Shown piece by piece: positions 1 to 8,835 of a stretch of DNA of 64,000 nt. Both the position numbers and the translations under genes were made by a program. The notes beneath the pieces are model-generated. The model was given only the letters and a program-made list of their open reading frames with translations. It was not told where the DNA came from and made no database searches. The stretch lies in assembly GCF_000024165.1 (NCBI RefSeq), contig NC_013194.1, forward strand, positions 930,001-994,000. Reading direction: 5' to 3'. The DNA comes from Accumulibacter phosphatis (GTDB lineage: Bacteria; Pseudomonadota; Gammaproteobacteria; Burkholderiales; Rhodocyclaceae). Each line of letters begins with the position of its first letter. Position 1 is the first letter of the stretch.

Positions 1-544
1 GTACGGCGGCGAAGAAGTCTGGCCGGAAGATGCCGATGCCGGCGTAGGTGAGGGTGTGTTCGCTGTCGCTTGCCGCATACCGGACGATGTTTCCGGCCAG
101 GCAGAAGTCGCCGCCGGGATGGTGTGACGGATTGTCGACGAGAACCAGATGGGCGGCGCGCTGCGGGTCGAGGGTGTCCGCCAGCCGTGGCGCGGCGGCG
201 AAGTCCCAGTCGCACCAGACATCGCCATTGATCGCCAGGAACGCCCGGTCGCCGAGCAGCGGCAGCGCCGCGGCGATGCCGCCGGCGGTCTCCAGCGCTC
301 CCGCGGGTTCCGGCGAGTAGGTGATGTGCAGGCCGTAGGCGTTCCCGTCGCCGAGCGTCGCGACGATCTGTTCGCCGAGATGCGAGTGGTTGATGACGAC
401 ATTGCGGTATCCGGCTGCCGCGAGCCGCTCCAGGTGCCAGACGATCAACGGCTTGCCGCCGGCCCGCAGCAGGGGCTTCGGCGTCGTGTCGGTGAGTGGC
501 CGCAGACGTTCGCCGCGACCGGCGGCGAGGATCATGGCTTTCAT
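1..544 (-). CDS. murU: N-acetylmuramate-1-phosphate uridylyltransferase MurU (3' end outside window)
   Basis: The reverse-strand frame starts MKAMILAAGRGERLRPLT, the nucleotidyltransferase signature in which the GxGxRLxPLT loop binds the nucleotide, followed by TPKPLL. About 181 residues are visible and the C-terminus runs off the left edge. In peptidoglycan recycling MurU converts MurNAc-1-phosphate to UDP-MurNAc in the cytoplasm. The start overlaps the stop of the upstream kinase gene (TGATG), so the two are translationally coupled. The amgK-murU pair is the known anabolic recycling arrangement. A glucose-1-phosphate thymidylyltransferase-type function is the alternative for the domain alone, but the neighbour favours MurU. 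Confidence 0.85.
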   Translation of the reverse strand, partial: MKAMILAAGRGERLRPLTDTTPKPLLRAGGKPLIVWHLERLAAAGYRNVVINHSHLGEQIVATLGDGNAYGLHITYSPEPAGALETAGGIAAALPLLGDRAFLAINGDVWCDWDFAAAPRLADTLDPQRAAHLVLVDNPSHHPGGDFCLAGNIVRYAASDSEHTLTYAGIGIFRPDFFAAV

Positions 545-1587
545 CAGAAGGTGTAGCCGAGGTCGACCTGGCGGTTCTCGATGCGGTCGAGGAGTCTGGC
601 GAGCGGCCGCAGCTCGTGGTAGCGCTGGCAGGTCCGGCGTAGATAGCCCAGCACGCGCGGCATGTCGCCAAGGTAGTCGGTCTTCCCGTCGCGGTGACAG
701 AGGCGGGCGAAAATACCGAGTACCTTGAGCTGGCGCTGCGCTCCCATCCATTCGTAATCCCGGTAGAAGTCGTGGAAGTCCGCCGGCACCGGCAGTCCGG
801 CGCGCCGCGCGGCTTCCCAGTAGCGGATCACGAAGTCGAGTTCCTGATCTTCCGGCCAGTCGATGTAGGCGTCGCGATAGAGCGAGACGAGGTCGTAGGT
901 GAGCGGGCCGTACACGGCGTCCTGGAAATCGAGAATACCCGGGTTGGCCGGGAAGCCGGCAGACGCAGAGGGTGCGTCGCCGTCGACGAGCATCAGGTTG
1001 CGCGAGTGGTAGTCGCGATGCACGAAGACTTGCGCCTGCCCCAGGTTGTTGGCGAGGATCGCGGCAAAGGCCGTCTGCAGGGTCTGCTTTGTCTGCTCGT
1101 CGAGCGTCAGGCCAAGGTGGCGTGTCAGGTACCAGTCGGGGAAGAGCGCCAGTTCATGGTCCAGCAGCCGGCGGTCGTAGTTGGCAAGGACTCCGGGCCG
1201 GCTGGCCAGCTGGATGGCCACGAGGGCGCTGTTGGCATCGCCATAGAGTCGGGGCGCCGTCGTTCTGTCCTGCAGGGCACTCAGGTAGGTCGTGCCGCCG
1301 AGGTCCGAGAGAAGCAGGAACCCCTGTTCAAGATCCTGAGCGAGCACTTCCGGGACATGCACGCCCGCCACGCCGAACAAGCTGGCGACCTTCAGGAAGG
1401 GGCGGCAGTCCTCCTTGTCGGGCGGCGCGTCCATGACGATGCGCGTGCCTCCATCCGGCAGGCTGACCCGAAAGTAACGTCGAAAGCTCGCGTCAGCCGA
1501 AGCGGGTTCGAGGCCGATCTCCTGTCCGGGGAAGCGCGGCGACAGCATTTCATGGATCCAGTCACGCAACAGGGCGGTACGCGGCAT
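544..1587 (-). CDS. amgK: N-acetylmuramate/N-acetylglucosamine anomeric kinase AmgK
   Basis: This is a 347-residue aminoglycoside-phosphotransferase-fold kinase. The Brenner motif VHRDYHSRNLM supplies the catalytic Asp and metal-binding Asn, and GILDFQDAVYGPLTYDL is the second metal-binding motif. AmgK phosphorylates MurNAc and GlcNAc at C1, feeding MurU encoded immediately downstream with a one-base overlap. It is transcribed divergently from lptD; the 113-bp gap between them (1588-1700) must hold both promoters, and a TAAAAT-type AT-rich patch lies near 1612. Length and motifs match the family. The kinase family is broad, so the specific assignment rests on the murU neighbour. Confidence 0.85.
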   Translation of the reverse strand: MPRTALLRDWIHEMLSPRFPGQEIGLEPASADASFRRYFRVSLPDGGTRIVMDAPPDKEDCRPFLKVASLFGVAGVHVPEVLAQDLEQGFLLLSDLGGTTYLSALQDRTTAPRLYGDANSALVAIQLASRPGVLANYDRRLLDHELALFPDWYLTRHLGLTLDEQTKQTLQTAFAAILANNLGQAQVFVHRDYHSRNLMLVDGDAPSASAGFPANPGILDFQDAVYGPLTYDLVSLYRDAYIDWPEDQELDFVIRYWEAARRAGLPVPADFHDFYRDYEWMGAQRQLKVLGIFARLCHRDGKTDYLGDMPRVLGYLRRTCQRYHELRPLARLLDRIENRQVDLGYTF

Positions 1588-1700
1588 GCCGCTTCTCCTT
1601 GGGCGATGATGCTAAAATGGCGTGATTTTACCATCCGACCCGCCGGCCAAACCGCCGCCGGGGACAACCACCTGCAGTACTCTACTCTGACCTCTACGGA

Positions 1701-4694
1701 ATGACGTGTCCCTACCGGCCCAAGCCGCTCACCCTGATCTTCTGCTGTGCCGGCACGCTGGCTGCCGGTTTCGCGGGCCAGGTAGAGGCGCAACCGCCGG
1801 CTTTGTTCCGTGTCGATCCTGCCCTGCTCGGCTTGCCGCCAATCAAGGTGGATCGACCGCCGGTGGCGGCACCGGCGGACCGGCCGGGGGCCGAGGCCAG
1901 ACCGGTGGAGGAGGTCAGTGTCGAAACGCGGCCGCTGCCAGCACCGCCGGCCGCCGCCGCGGCTCGCGAGGCCCGGCCGGCAGCGGTCGTTCAACAAGCG
2001 CCACCGCCAGCCGTTACAGCCCGACCAGCGGCGGAGCCAGCCACCGTGGCGCAGCCGCAGCAGACGCCAAGGGCCGCGACGCCTCCGGCACAGGCGGAAT
2101 CTGCGGTAGCCAAGCCGTCAATCGGCAGCGCTGCGCCGGCCGCCTCGGCTTCGCCCGGGAGTCCGCCTTCGCCCACGCCGCAGGCGCGTCAGCCGGATTC
2201 GCCGCCCGCACCCGCTGAGCTCCAGACGCTGCCGGTCGACTCAGCGGTCGCGGCGCGCGTCGAGCCGCCGGCCGCCGCGCTGGCCGGGGCTGAACAGGCG
2301 ATGTCCGATGACCTGCCCCTGTTGTTGCGGATGGCCAGGACGATGGTGCCTCCGCCGAAGGAGGGCAGTGTGCCGCGACCGGCGTTCCTGAGTGCCCAGC
2401 GGCTTTCCGGTGTCGTCGATCGGGAACTCGTCGCTGATGGCGATGCGGAGTTGCGCAAGGTGGGTACCGTGTTGACCGGCGATCGACTGACCTATTGGCC
2501 GGTCGAAGACGAGGTCGAAGCGGTCGGTAGCGCCCGCCTCCAGCAGGGCGACGATGTCATTGCGGGTCCCAAGATGCGCCTCAAGATCGAGGATCAGGTC
2601 GGCTTCGTCGAGCAGGCGTCGTATTTCCTGAAACGGCAGTCGGGGGTACCGGCGGGTGGGTTGGCCGACCCGCGCTGGGAGGTGCCGCAGTCGGGCGACG
2701 AGCCGAACACGGGTTTCGCCGCGCCACGGGTGATGGCCATCAAGCCGGGGCAGACCCGGGTCAAGCTCAAGAAACCGGACAACGAAGTCACTGAGGGGCG
2801 TGGTGAGGCGGAGCGCATCGACCTCGAAGGTGAGAATCAGTTTCTTCTGACTTCCGCAACCTATACGACCTGCAAGCCGGGTAACGACGATTGGCACCTG
2901 AGCGCTGCCGACTTGAAACTCGACTACGACAATGACATTGCCACGGGCCATGATGCGACCATCCACTTTCTCGGTGTGCCGATCCTCCATTCGCCCTGGG
3001 TGTCGTTTTCGCTCAACAACGAGCGCAAGTCGGGTTTCCTGACGCCTTCCTATGGATCGACCAGCGACAGTGGGGTCGAGGTCAGGGTGCCGTACTACTG
3101 GAACATCGCGCCGAACATGGACGCGACCATCGAGCCGCGGATTCTGACCAAGCGCGGGATACAGCTCGGTACCGAGTTCCGCTATCTCAACGCCGCGTAT
3201 GGCGGAACCTACAGCGGCACGGATGTGGTCGAATACCTGCCGAACGACCGGGAAGCCAAGATCGATCGCTGGGGGGTCGCCCTGTCGCATAGCCAGACCA
3301 TGGCCAACGGTTTCTCCGGGCTCGTCAACTACAACCGGGTATCGGACAACGACTACTACACCGACCTGTCGAGTCAGATCTCCAGTACTTCGAAGACGCA
3401 ACTCTTGCAGCAGGGCATGTTGTCATATGGCGGCGCCGGGTGGTGGACGGCGACGGCCAATGTGCAGACCTACCAGACGCTGCAGCCCGACCCGCAGAAC
3501 CCGGTCACCAAGCCTTATCGCCTGTTGCCGCAGATCACCGTCAATGCGCGGCAGCCGGATCTGTACTTCACCGACAGCGCCTTTTTCGGACAATATACCT
3601 CGTTCGTCAGTCCGAATACGAACCAGGTCGAAGGACAACGCACCGTAGCGCAGCCGCAGGTTTCCCTGCCCTTCGTGACGCCGGGGTGGTACGTGATACC
3701 GCGGGTGGGTGTCAATGTCACGCACTACTCCTTGTCGGATCCCGTTGCCGGCAGTGTGCTGCCCAACTCGATCAATCGCACGCTGCCGATCTTCAGCGTT
3801 GACTCAGGAATGACGTTCGAGCGGCCCAGCAACTGGTTCGGTCGTGACTACACGCAGACTCTCGAACCGCGCCTCTTCTACCTGAACATTCCGTACAAGA
3901 ACCAGAACGACATTCCAATTTTCGATACGGCGCTGGCGGACTTCAACTTTGCGCAGATTTTTGCCGACAACCAGTTTTCCGGCTGGGATCGCATCAACAA
4001 CGCCAATCAGGTGACGGCTGCAGTGTCGTCGCGTCTGATCGATCCGTCGAACGGCGGCGAGATCATGCGCGGAATGATCGGGCAAATTTTCTACTTCACT
4101 GACGACAGGGTGGTACTGCCGGGCACGACCACCCGCAAGTGGGACAAGTCCGACTTCCTGGCTGCCTTCAGTGGCCAGGTGCTGCCGAAGGTGTACCTGG
4201 ACGCGGCGCTGCAGTACGACCTCGGCGATCAGGACTTTCAGCGCTACGCGGTCGGCGCACGTTACCTGCCGGGGCCGGGCAAGGTGCTAAATGCCTCCTA
4301 CCGGTACAACATCGACGCCGCAACGCCGATCAACGAGTTCGACCTGTCCGGCCAGTGGCCGATCAGCAGCCGCTGGCAGGCGCTTGGTCGCTACACGTAC
4401 GCCTTCAAGAACGACACATCCGGCAGTGGCACAACGACCAGCGTTACCAGCACCGGTGGTACTCCCGTCGAGATCATTGGCGGTCTCGAGTACAACGCCG
4501 GCTGCTGGGCCGTGCGTGCGGTGGGTCACCGCATCCAGACGACCCAGGCAGACTCGGTCACGCAGTTTTTCGTGCAACTCGAGTTGAGCGATCTGGGGCG
4601 CGTTGGCTCAAGTCCGCTGAGTGTGCTGCAGCGGAGGATTCCCGGCTACAGCCTGGCGCGGCCGATGGCTGATCAGGGCTTGGCGGAACAGTAG
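1701..4694 (+). CDS. lptD: LPS-assembly protein LptD with a long Pro/Ala-rich N-terminal insert
   Basis: This outer-membrane beta-barrel protein inserts lipopolysaccharide into the outer leaflet. Residues 1-30 form a signal peptide (hydrophobic LIFCCAGTLAAGF core, then VEAQ). Residues of about 35-200 are strongly Pro/Ala-rich. The periplasmic OstA-like domain follows from roughly 230 (RELVADGDAELRKVGTVLTG), then a barrel of alternating aromatic strands. Cys pairs are visible in TYTTCKPGNDDWHL and YNAGCWAVRAVGH, consistent with the disulphides of LptD. At 997 residues it exceeds the usual 750-800, the excess being the low-complexity segment. surA, its periplasmic chaperone, starts 7 bp downstream, a classic lptD-surA-pdxA-rsmA order. 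Confidence 0.95.
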   Translation: MTCPYRPKPLTLIFCCAGTLAAGFAGQVEAQPPALFRVDPALLGLPPIKVDRPPVAAPADRPGAEARPVEEVSVETRPLPAPPAAAAAREARPAAVVQQAPPPAVTARPAAEPATVAQPQQTPRAATPPAQAESAVAKPSIGSAAPAASASPGSPPSPTPQARQPDSPPAPAELQTLPVDSAVAARVEPPAAALAGAEQAMSDDLPLLLRMARTMVPPPKEGSVPRPAFLSAQRLSGVVDRELVADGDAELRKVGTVLTGDRLTYWPVEDEVEAVGSARLQQGDDVIAGPKMRLKIEDQVGFVEQASYFLKRQSGVPAGGLADPRWEVPQSGDEPNTGFAAPRVMAIKPGQTRVKLKKPDNEVTEGRGEAERIDLEGENQFLLTSATYTTCKPGNDDWHLSAADLKLDYDNDIATGHDATIHFLGVPILHSPWVSFSLNNERKSGFLTPSYGSTSDSGVEVRVPYYWNIAPNMDATIEPRILTKRGIQLGTEFRYLNAAYGGTYSGTDVVEYLPNDREAKIDRWGVALSHSQTMANGFSGLVNYNRVSDNDYYTDLSSQISSTSKTQLLQQGMLSYGGAGWWTATANVQTYQTLQPDPQNPVTKPYRLLPQITVNARQPDLYFTDSAFFGQYTSFVSPNTNQVEGQRTVAQPQVSLPFVTPGWYVIPRVGVNVTHYSLSDPVAGSVLPNSINRTLPIFSVDSGMTFERPSNWFGRDYTQTLEPRLFYLNIPYKNQNDIPIFDTALADFNFAQIFADNQFSGWDRINNANQVTAAVSSRLIDPSNGGEIMRGMIGQIFYFTDDRVVLPGTTTRKWDKSDFLAAFSGQVLPKVYLDAALQYDLGDQDFQRYAVGARYLPGPGKVLNASYRYNIDAATPINEFDLSGQWPISSRWQALGRYTYAFKNDTSGSGTTTSVTSTGGTPVEIIGGLEYNAGCWAVRAVGHRIQTTQADSVTQFFVQLELSDLGRVGSSPLSVLQRRIPGYSLARPMADQGLAEQ

Positions 4695-4701
4695 GTTCAA
4701 G

Positions 4702-6012
4702 ATGATACTTCTCCTTCGCGGCATGCTGCTCATGTCCTGTCTGGTCGGGGTGGTGCTGGCGCAGACCGCTTCTCGACCCCTCGCTCAGCCGATCCCTGTC
4801 GATCGTATCGTTGCCGTGGTCAATGACGAGGTGATCACGTTGCACGAACTGCGTACTCGCCTTGATGGCGCGCTGGCGCAGTTGCAGCGACAGGGAACGC
4901 AATTGCCGCCGCGCGACGTGCTCGAAAGACAGATGCTCGAACGCCTGGTCATCGACAAGGTGCAGCTGCAGCAGGCGCGCGACATGGGTGTGCGCGTGGA
5001 CGATGCGCAACTCGAGCAGGCGCTGCAGCGCATTGCGGCCGGCAACAAGATGTCGCTGGCCCAGTTCCGTGCAGCGCTGGAAAAGGACGGGATTGCGTTC
5101 GCGAGTTTTCGCGAGGAGATTCGCGGGGAAATGACGATCGCACGTGTGCGCGAACGCGAAGTGGAGAGCAAGATCTTCATTTCGGAAGGCGAAATCGACA
5201 ACTATCTGGCCGGTGCGTCGGGACAAGGCGGCGCGGTTGAGGAATTTAATCTGGCGCACATCCTGCTCCGTTCTCCCGAGTCGGCGAGTCCGGAGCAGAT
5301 CCAGAAGCTTCGTGCCAAGGGCGAGCAGGTGGCCGAACGTGTACGCAAGGGTGAGGAGTTCGCGCAGCTCGCTGCCGCCTATTCGGACGCCCCCGATGGT
5401 CTCAAAGGCGGCGATCTCGGCTGGCGTTCGCTCGATCGCCTGCCGCCGCTCTTTGCCGAGGCCGCTGCCACGCTGAAGGTTGGCGAAGTGTCGCCGCTGC
5501 TGCGCAGCTCGAACGGCTTCCATCTGATCAAGCTGGTGGCCAAGCGCGGTGGCGGCACGCTGGCGGCAGTGCAGCAGACGCACGCACGCCACATCCTGAT
5601 CAAGGTTAACGAAGTCGTCTCCGAATCCGAAGCGCGGCACAAACTCGAGGGTCTGCGCGAACGGATCAAGCACGGGGAGAGCTTTGCCGAGTTGGCCAAG
5701 CTTTTTTCGCAGGACGGCTCAGCGACCAAGGGAGGCGACCTGGGCTGGGTCTACCCTGGCGATACGGTTCCCGAGTTCGAGCGGGCGATGAATCTCCTGG
5801 CGCCTGGTGAGGTGAGTGAGCCGGTTCAGTCGCCGTTCGGCTTTCATCTCATCGAGGTCCTCGAAAGGCGCGTCCAGGATGTTTCGAGTGACCGCCAACG
5901 CGCCGGCGCACGGCAGGTGCTGCGCGAACGCAAGCGTGACGAGGCCTATCAGGACTGGCTGCGCCAGACGCGCGACCGGGCCTACGTCGAACTCCGGCTG
6001 GACGAGCGTTGA
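4702..6012 (+). CDS. surA: Periplasmic chaperone / peptidyl-prolyl isomerase SurA
   Basis: SurA guides outer-membrane proteins, especially LptD, through the periplasm. The chosen ATG gives a signal peptide (MILLLRGMLLMSCLVGVVLAQ) followed by the SurA N-terminal domain (VDRIVAVVNDEVITLHELRTRL). Two parvulin domains are visible: EFNLAHILLRSPES near residue 180 and THARHILIKVNEVV near 295, each with a downstream GGDLGW motif. The product is 436 residues. An in-frame start 81 bp upstream lies inside lptD and would bury the signal peptide, so it is rejected. The stop overlaps the pdxA start (TTGA). Confidence 0.93.
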   Translation: MILLLRGMLLMSCLVGVVLAQTASRPLAQPIPVDRIVAVVNDEVITLHELRTRLDGALAQLQRQGTQLPPRDVLERQMLERLVIDKVQLQQARDMGVRVDDAQLEQALQRIAAGNKMSLAQFRAALEKDGIAFASFREEIRGEMTIARVREREVESKIFISEGEIDNYLAGASGQGGAVEEFNLAHILLRSPESASPEQIQKLRAKGEQVAERVRKGEEFAQLAAAYSDAPDGLKGGDLGWRSLDRLPPLFAEAAATLKVGEVSPLLRSSNGFHLIKLVAKRGGGTLAAVQQTHARHILIKVNEVVSESEARHKLEGLRERIKHGESFAELAKLFSQDGSATKGGDLGWVYPGDTVPEFERAMNLLAPGEVSEPVQSPFGFHLIEVLERRVQDVSSDRQRAGARQVLRERKRDEAYQDWLRQTRDRAYVELRLDER

Positions 6013-7022
6013 GCCACCATGGGCCGTTGCCGGCCATTGCCATCACGAGCGGCGAGCCGGCCGGCGTTGGCCCAGAGATCTGTCTGCGCCTGCTTGAGCG
6101 CGTGCGCGCGCAGCCGTTGCCGGCGCGGCTCGTCGTCCTCGCCGATCGTTCCTTGCTGGTCGAGACCGCTGCGGCGCTGAATCTGTCCGTCGTTTTCCGC
6201 GACTGGCATCCCGCCAGTTCGCCGCAAGCCGGTGTCCTCGACGTCATCCATCTGCCGCTGGCCGCCAGGGCTTGTCCCGGTCTGCTGGATCCGGCCAATG
6301 CGCGCTACGTGCTGGCCTTGCTTGATCGGGCGCTCGCCGGTTGCCGGAGTGGTGAGTTTGCCGCGATGGTTACCGCACCGGTCCACAAAGGGGTGATCAA
6401 CGATGCCGGCATTCCCTTCACGGGACATACGGAGTACCTGGCGGAACATACGGCAACGCCCCGTGTGGTGATGATGTTGGCTGGCGGTGGGCTACGGGTA
6501 GCTCTGGTGACGACGCATCTGCCGCTTCGCGATGTGCCGGCTGCCGTGACCTGCGCTGCGGTTGAAGAAACGCTGCGCATCCTGCACTGCGAGATGGGGA
6601 AGAAGTACGGTATAGCGCAGCCGCGTATTCTGGTCGCCGGTCTCAATCCGCATGCCGGCGAGGGCGGCTATTTGGGCCACGAAGAAATCGACGTCATTTC
6701 GCCGGTGCTCGAACGTCTGCGTGCAGAGGCCGGGATGACACTGCTTGGGCCGCTGCCGGCCGATACGATGTTTTCTCCTTCGGTATTGGCAAGGGGTGAC
6801 TGCGTTCTGGCCATGTACCACGATCAGGGTCTGACGGCCCTCAAGTATGCGAGTTTCGGTCACGGCATCAACGTTACCCTGGGTCTGCCGATCATCCGCA
6901 CCTCGGTCGATCACGGAACCGCGCTCGATCTGGCAGGTAGCGGCAAAGCCGATCCCGGCAGCCTTTTCGTTGCCGTCGAGCAGGCGATCGAGATGGCGGC
7001 GCGCGCCGGCGGCGGGATCTGA
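6009..7022 (+). CDS. pdxA: 4-hydroxythreonine-4-phosphate dehydrogenase PdxA
   Basis: This NAD-dependent enzyme of pyridoxal-5'-phosphate synthesis is 337 residues long, normal for the family. The N-terminus reads PAIAITSGEPAGVGPEI, the central part contains FTGHTEYLAEHT, and VLAMYHDQGLTALKY and the near-terminal TSVDHGTALDLAGSGKAD are the substrate- and metal-binding motifs. The start is a TTG overlapping the surA stop (TTGA), because no in-frame ATG exists before the conserved PAIAITSGEPAG block. It sits between surA and rsmA in the conserved proteobacterial lptD operon. Confidence 0.94.
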   Translation: MSHHGPLPAIAITSGEPAGVGPEICLRLLERVRAQPLPARLVVLADRSLLVETAAALNLSVVFRDWHPASSPQAGVLDVIHLPLAARACPGLLDPANARYVLALLDRALAGCRSGEFAAMVTAPVHKGVINDAGIPFTGHTEYLAEHTATPRVVMMLAGGGLRVALVTTHLPLRDVPAAVTCAAVEETLRILHCEMGKKYGIAQPRILVAGLNPHAGEGGYLGHEEIDVISPVLERLRAEAGMTLLGPLPADTMFSPSVLARGDCVLAMYHDQGLTALKYASFGHGINVTLGLPIIRTSVDHGTALDLAGSGKADPGSLFVAVEQAIEMAARAGGGI

Positions 7023-7030
7023 GGCGGAGC

Positions 7031-7813
7031 ATGCCGCATGTCGCGCGCAAGCGCTTTGGCCAGCACTTCCTGGTCGATCGACAGATCATCGACAGCATCG
7101 TCGATCTCGTCGCGGTGCAGCGCCGCGACCTGGTGGTCGAGATCGGTCCGGGGCTGGCGGCGCTGACCGACCCGCTGTTGAGGCGGCTCGATCACCTGCA
7201 TGTGGTCGAGATCGACCGCGACATGGTCGCCCGGCTGCGCGCGGCGTATTCGGCGGAGAGGCTGAGCATTCACGCCGGCGATGCGCTGGCGTTCGACTTC
7301 GGACGCCTGGCGGCCGAGGCCGGGGCCAAGCTGCGGATCGTCGGCAATCTCCCCTATAACATTTCGACGCCGCTGCTCTTTCATCTTGCCGGTTTCGGCG
7401 ACGGCGTGCGCGACATGCACTTCATGCTGCAAAGGGAAGTCGTTGAGCGCATGGTAGCGGCGCCGGGCAGTGGTGACTTCGGCAGGCTGTCGGTGATGCT
7501 GCAGTATCGCTTCGTGATGGAATGGCTGCTCGAGGTGCCCCCCGAGTCGTTCAATCCCCCGCCAAGGGTACACTCGGCGGTAGTTCGCCTGATTCCTCGG
7601 CTCGCCGGAGACCTGGCGGCGGACGACGAGGCGCAGTTCGCGGCAGTGGTCGCCACGGCCTTTGCGCAGCGCCGCAAGATGCTGCGCAACAGTCTGAAGA
7701 GCCTGGTCGGGGAGGCGCGTCTCGCCGAGTTCGGCGTCTCCCCGACTTGTCGGGCCGAGGACCTGTCGGTTGACGACTACGTTCGCCTGGCCAACAGCCT
7801 GAAGACCGCTTAG
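7031..7813 (+). CDS. rsmA: 16S rRNA (adenine1518/1519-N6) dimethyltransferase RsmA/KsgA
   Basis: This SAM-dependent enzyme dimethylates two adjacent adenines near the 3' end of 16S rRNA during small-subunit maturation. The 260-residue product shows RKRFGQHFLVD at the N-terminus, the SAM-binding motif VVEIGPGLAALT, and the catalytic NLPYN motif in IVGNLPYNISTPL. The C-terminal part (QRRKMLRNSLKSL) matches the family. A GAGG-type ribosome site precedes the ATG, 8 bp after the pdxA stop, so it is likely the last gene of the operon. Confidence 0.95.
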   Translation: MPHVARKRFGQHFLVDRQIIDSIVDLVAVQRRDLVVEIGPGLAALTDPLLRRLDHLHVVEIDRDMVARLRAAYSAERLSIHAGDALAFDFGRLAAEAGAKLRIVGNLPYNISTPLLFHLAGFGDGVRDMHFMLQREVVERMVAAPGSGDFGRLSVMLQYRFVMEWLLEVPPESFNPPPRVHSAVVRLIPRLAGDLAADDEAQFAAVVATAFAQRRKMLRNSLKSLVGEARLAEFGVSPTCRAEDLSVDDYVRLANSLKTA

Positions 7814-7838
7814 GCGTGCCGTTCGGCATGCGGCACGC
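7814..7838. terminator. Candidate hairpin between convergent rsmA and the DUF2892 gene
   Basis: GCGTGCCG and CGGCACGC form a perfect 8-bp stem around a 9-base loop, directly after the rsmA stop and before the end of the convergent DUF2892 gene. No clear T-run follows on either strand, so it may slow or stop transcription from both sides but is not a textbook intrinsic terminator. Confidence 0.35.
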
Positions 7839-7861
7839 AGCGAGTCCGGAGCGGCCTGATC

Positions 7862-8059
7862 TCAGCCGTTCTTGTTGAGCGGGCAGGTATTCAGGCCAAG
7901 CAGCGTGTAGGCGGGGCAGGTTCCGAACAGGCCGGTGAGCAGCGGGACCACGCCGACCCATCCCCAGGCACCAACGATGCCCATGGCGGCCATCGCGATG
8001 AGGGCGATGCCGACGACGATGCGCAGGATCTTGTCGATTCCACCGACGTTGGTTTTCAT
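7862..8059 (-). CDS. DUF2892 family inner-membrane protein (YgaP-like transmembrane domain)
   Basis: The 65-residue protein reads MKTNVGGIDKILRIVVGIAL at its start, then two hydrophobic segments separated by a GAWGWVG turn, and ends GTCPAYTLLGLNTCPLNKNG. The MKxNVGxxDxxxRxxxG start and the GxCPxYxxxGxxTC end are typical of DUF2892, the membrane tail also found after rhodanese in YgaP. Biochemical function is unknown. The start is the ATG at the conserved N-terminus; a longer upstream reading frame has no family support. A CRP-like palindrome lies about 63 bp upstream of the start, and the Crp/Fnr gene is next to it on the same strand. Confidence 0.85.
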   Translation of the reverse strand: MKTNVGGIDKILRIVVGIALIAMAAMGIVGAWGWVGVVPLLTGLFGTCPAYTLLGLNTCPLNKNG

Positions 8060-8121
8060 GATTGACTCCATCAAGGGTTGTGAATGATGGTGCCAGAATA
8101 CGCGAGGGTGCTGGCCCTGTA

Positions 8122-8137
8122 TGTAACCGGGGTCACA
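8122..8137 (-). promoter_or_regulatory. CRP/FNR-type operator candidate upstream of the DUF2892 gene
   Basis: The 16-bp sequence TGTAACCGGGGTCACA (minus strand TGTGACCCCGGTTACA) fits the CRP half-site pattern TGTGA-N6-TYACA with one asymmetric position. It lies between the regulator gene at 8158-8835 and the start of the DUF2892 gene. The regulator's recognition helix (GSVREIVSR) keeps the Arg-Glu-xxx-Arg arrangement that reads TGTGA half-sites in CRP. Regulation by that protein is inferred. Confidence 0.55.
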
Positions 8138-8157
8138 CAGTCCGTGGTGGGTGCGTG

Positions 8158-8835
8158 TCACCGCCTGTTGTCTGCCAGCTCCTTGAGGCCTTGCCGGTCG
8201 ATTACGCTGATCTGCTCGCGGCCGAGCGTTACCAGTCCCTGTTCGGCGAAACCCTTGAGCAGACGGCTGACGATCTCGCGCACACTGCCCAGTTCTTCGG
8301 CCAGTGCCTGGTGGGTGGTACGAATGCTGGTTCCCCTGGCGAGCAGCAGCTTCGCCAGGCGCTGGTCGAGGCGGTGAAAGGCGACTTCCTCGACCAGTTG
8401 CATGAGTTCCGCGATACGTTCGGCGAAAAGATGGAAGACGAAACCTCTGAACAGCGAGTTGCCGGCGAGCAGTCGCTCGAACAGAGAACCAGGCAAGATC
8501 AGCAGAGACAATGGCGTCTCGGCGACCCCGCGTGCCGAATAGGGGCTGTGGCCGAGCAGACAGCTCGAGGTGATGATGCACGAGCCCCCCGGCTCGACCC
8601 GGTAGAGCAGCATCTCGCGTCCGGCGGCCGTGCTCTTCACGACCTTGATCGTGCCGGCGAGAATCAGCGGGAAGCCCAGGCAGTTCTCCTGCTCGGTGAA
8701 TAGCTGTGCACCGGCTGGCAGGGTCCGCAAGGCAGTTGCCTGGCAGAGCGCCGCGAGCTGGTCGGCGGGAAGTGAGCGCAGCGCCGGATAGAGAACGAGC
8801 AGCGAGTGCGCGAAGTCCTCCGGCGGTGTGTTCAT
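8158..8835 (-). CDS. Crp/Fnr family transcriptional regulator
   Basis: The 225-residue protein has an N-terminal cyclic-nucleotide-binding-type beta roll (about 15-125, with ELFTEQENCLGFPLILAGTI-type strands), a long dimerisation helix (about 130-160) and a C-terminal winged helix (HQALAEELGSVREIVSRLLKGF). No FNR-type N-terminal cysteine cluster is present, so an iron-sulphur oxygen sensor is unlikely; the ligand is unknown. It overlaps the xthA stop by one base (TGATG), so it is probably cotranscribed with xthA. The CRP-like palindrome just downstream suggests it controls the DUF2892 gene. Confidence 0.9.
   Translation of the reverse strand: MNTPPEDFAHSLLVLYPALRSLPADQLAALCQATALRTLPAGAQLFTEQENCLGFPLILAGTIKVVKSTAAGREMLLYRVEPGGSCIITSSCLLGHSPYSARGVAETPLSLLILPGSLFERLLAGNSLFRGFVFHLFAERIAELMQLVEEVAFHRLDQRLAKLLLARGTSIRTTHQALAEELGSVREIVSRLLKGFAEQGLVTLGREQISVIDRQGLKELADNRR

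Noticed and set aside
2241..3401. Long minus-strand open frame under lptD
   Set aside because: Shadow frame in GC-rich DNA with no family signature; lptD is certain.
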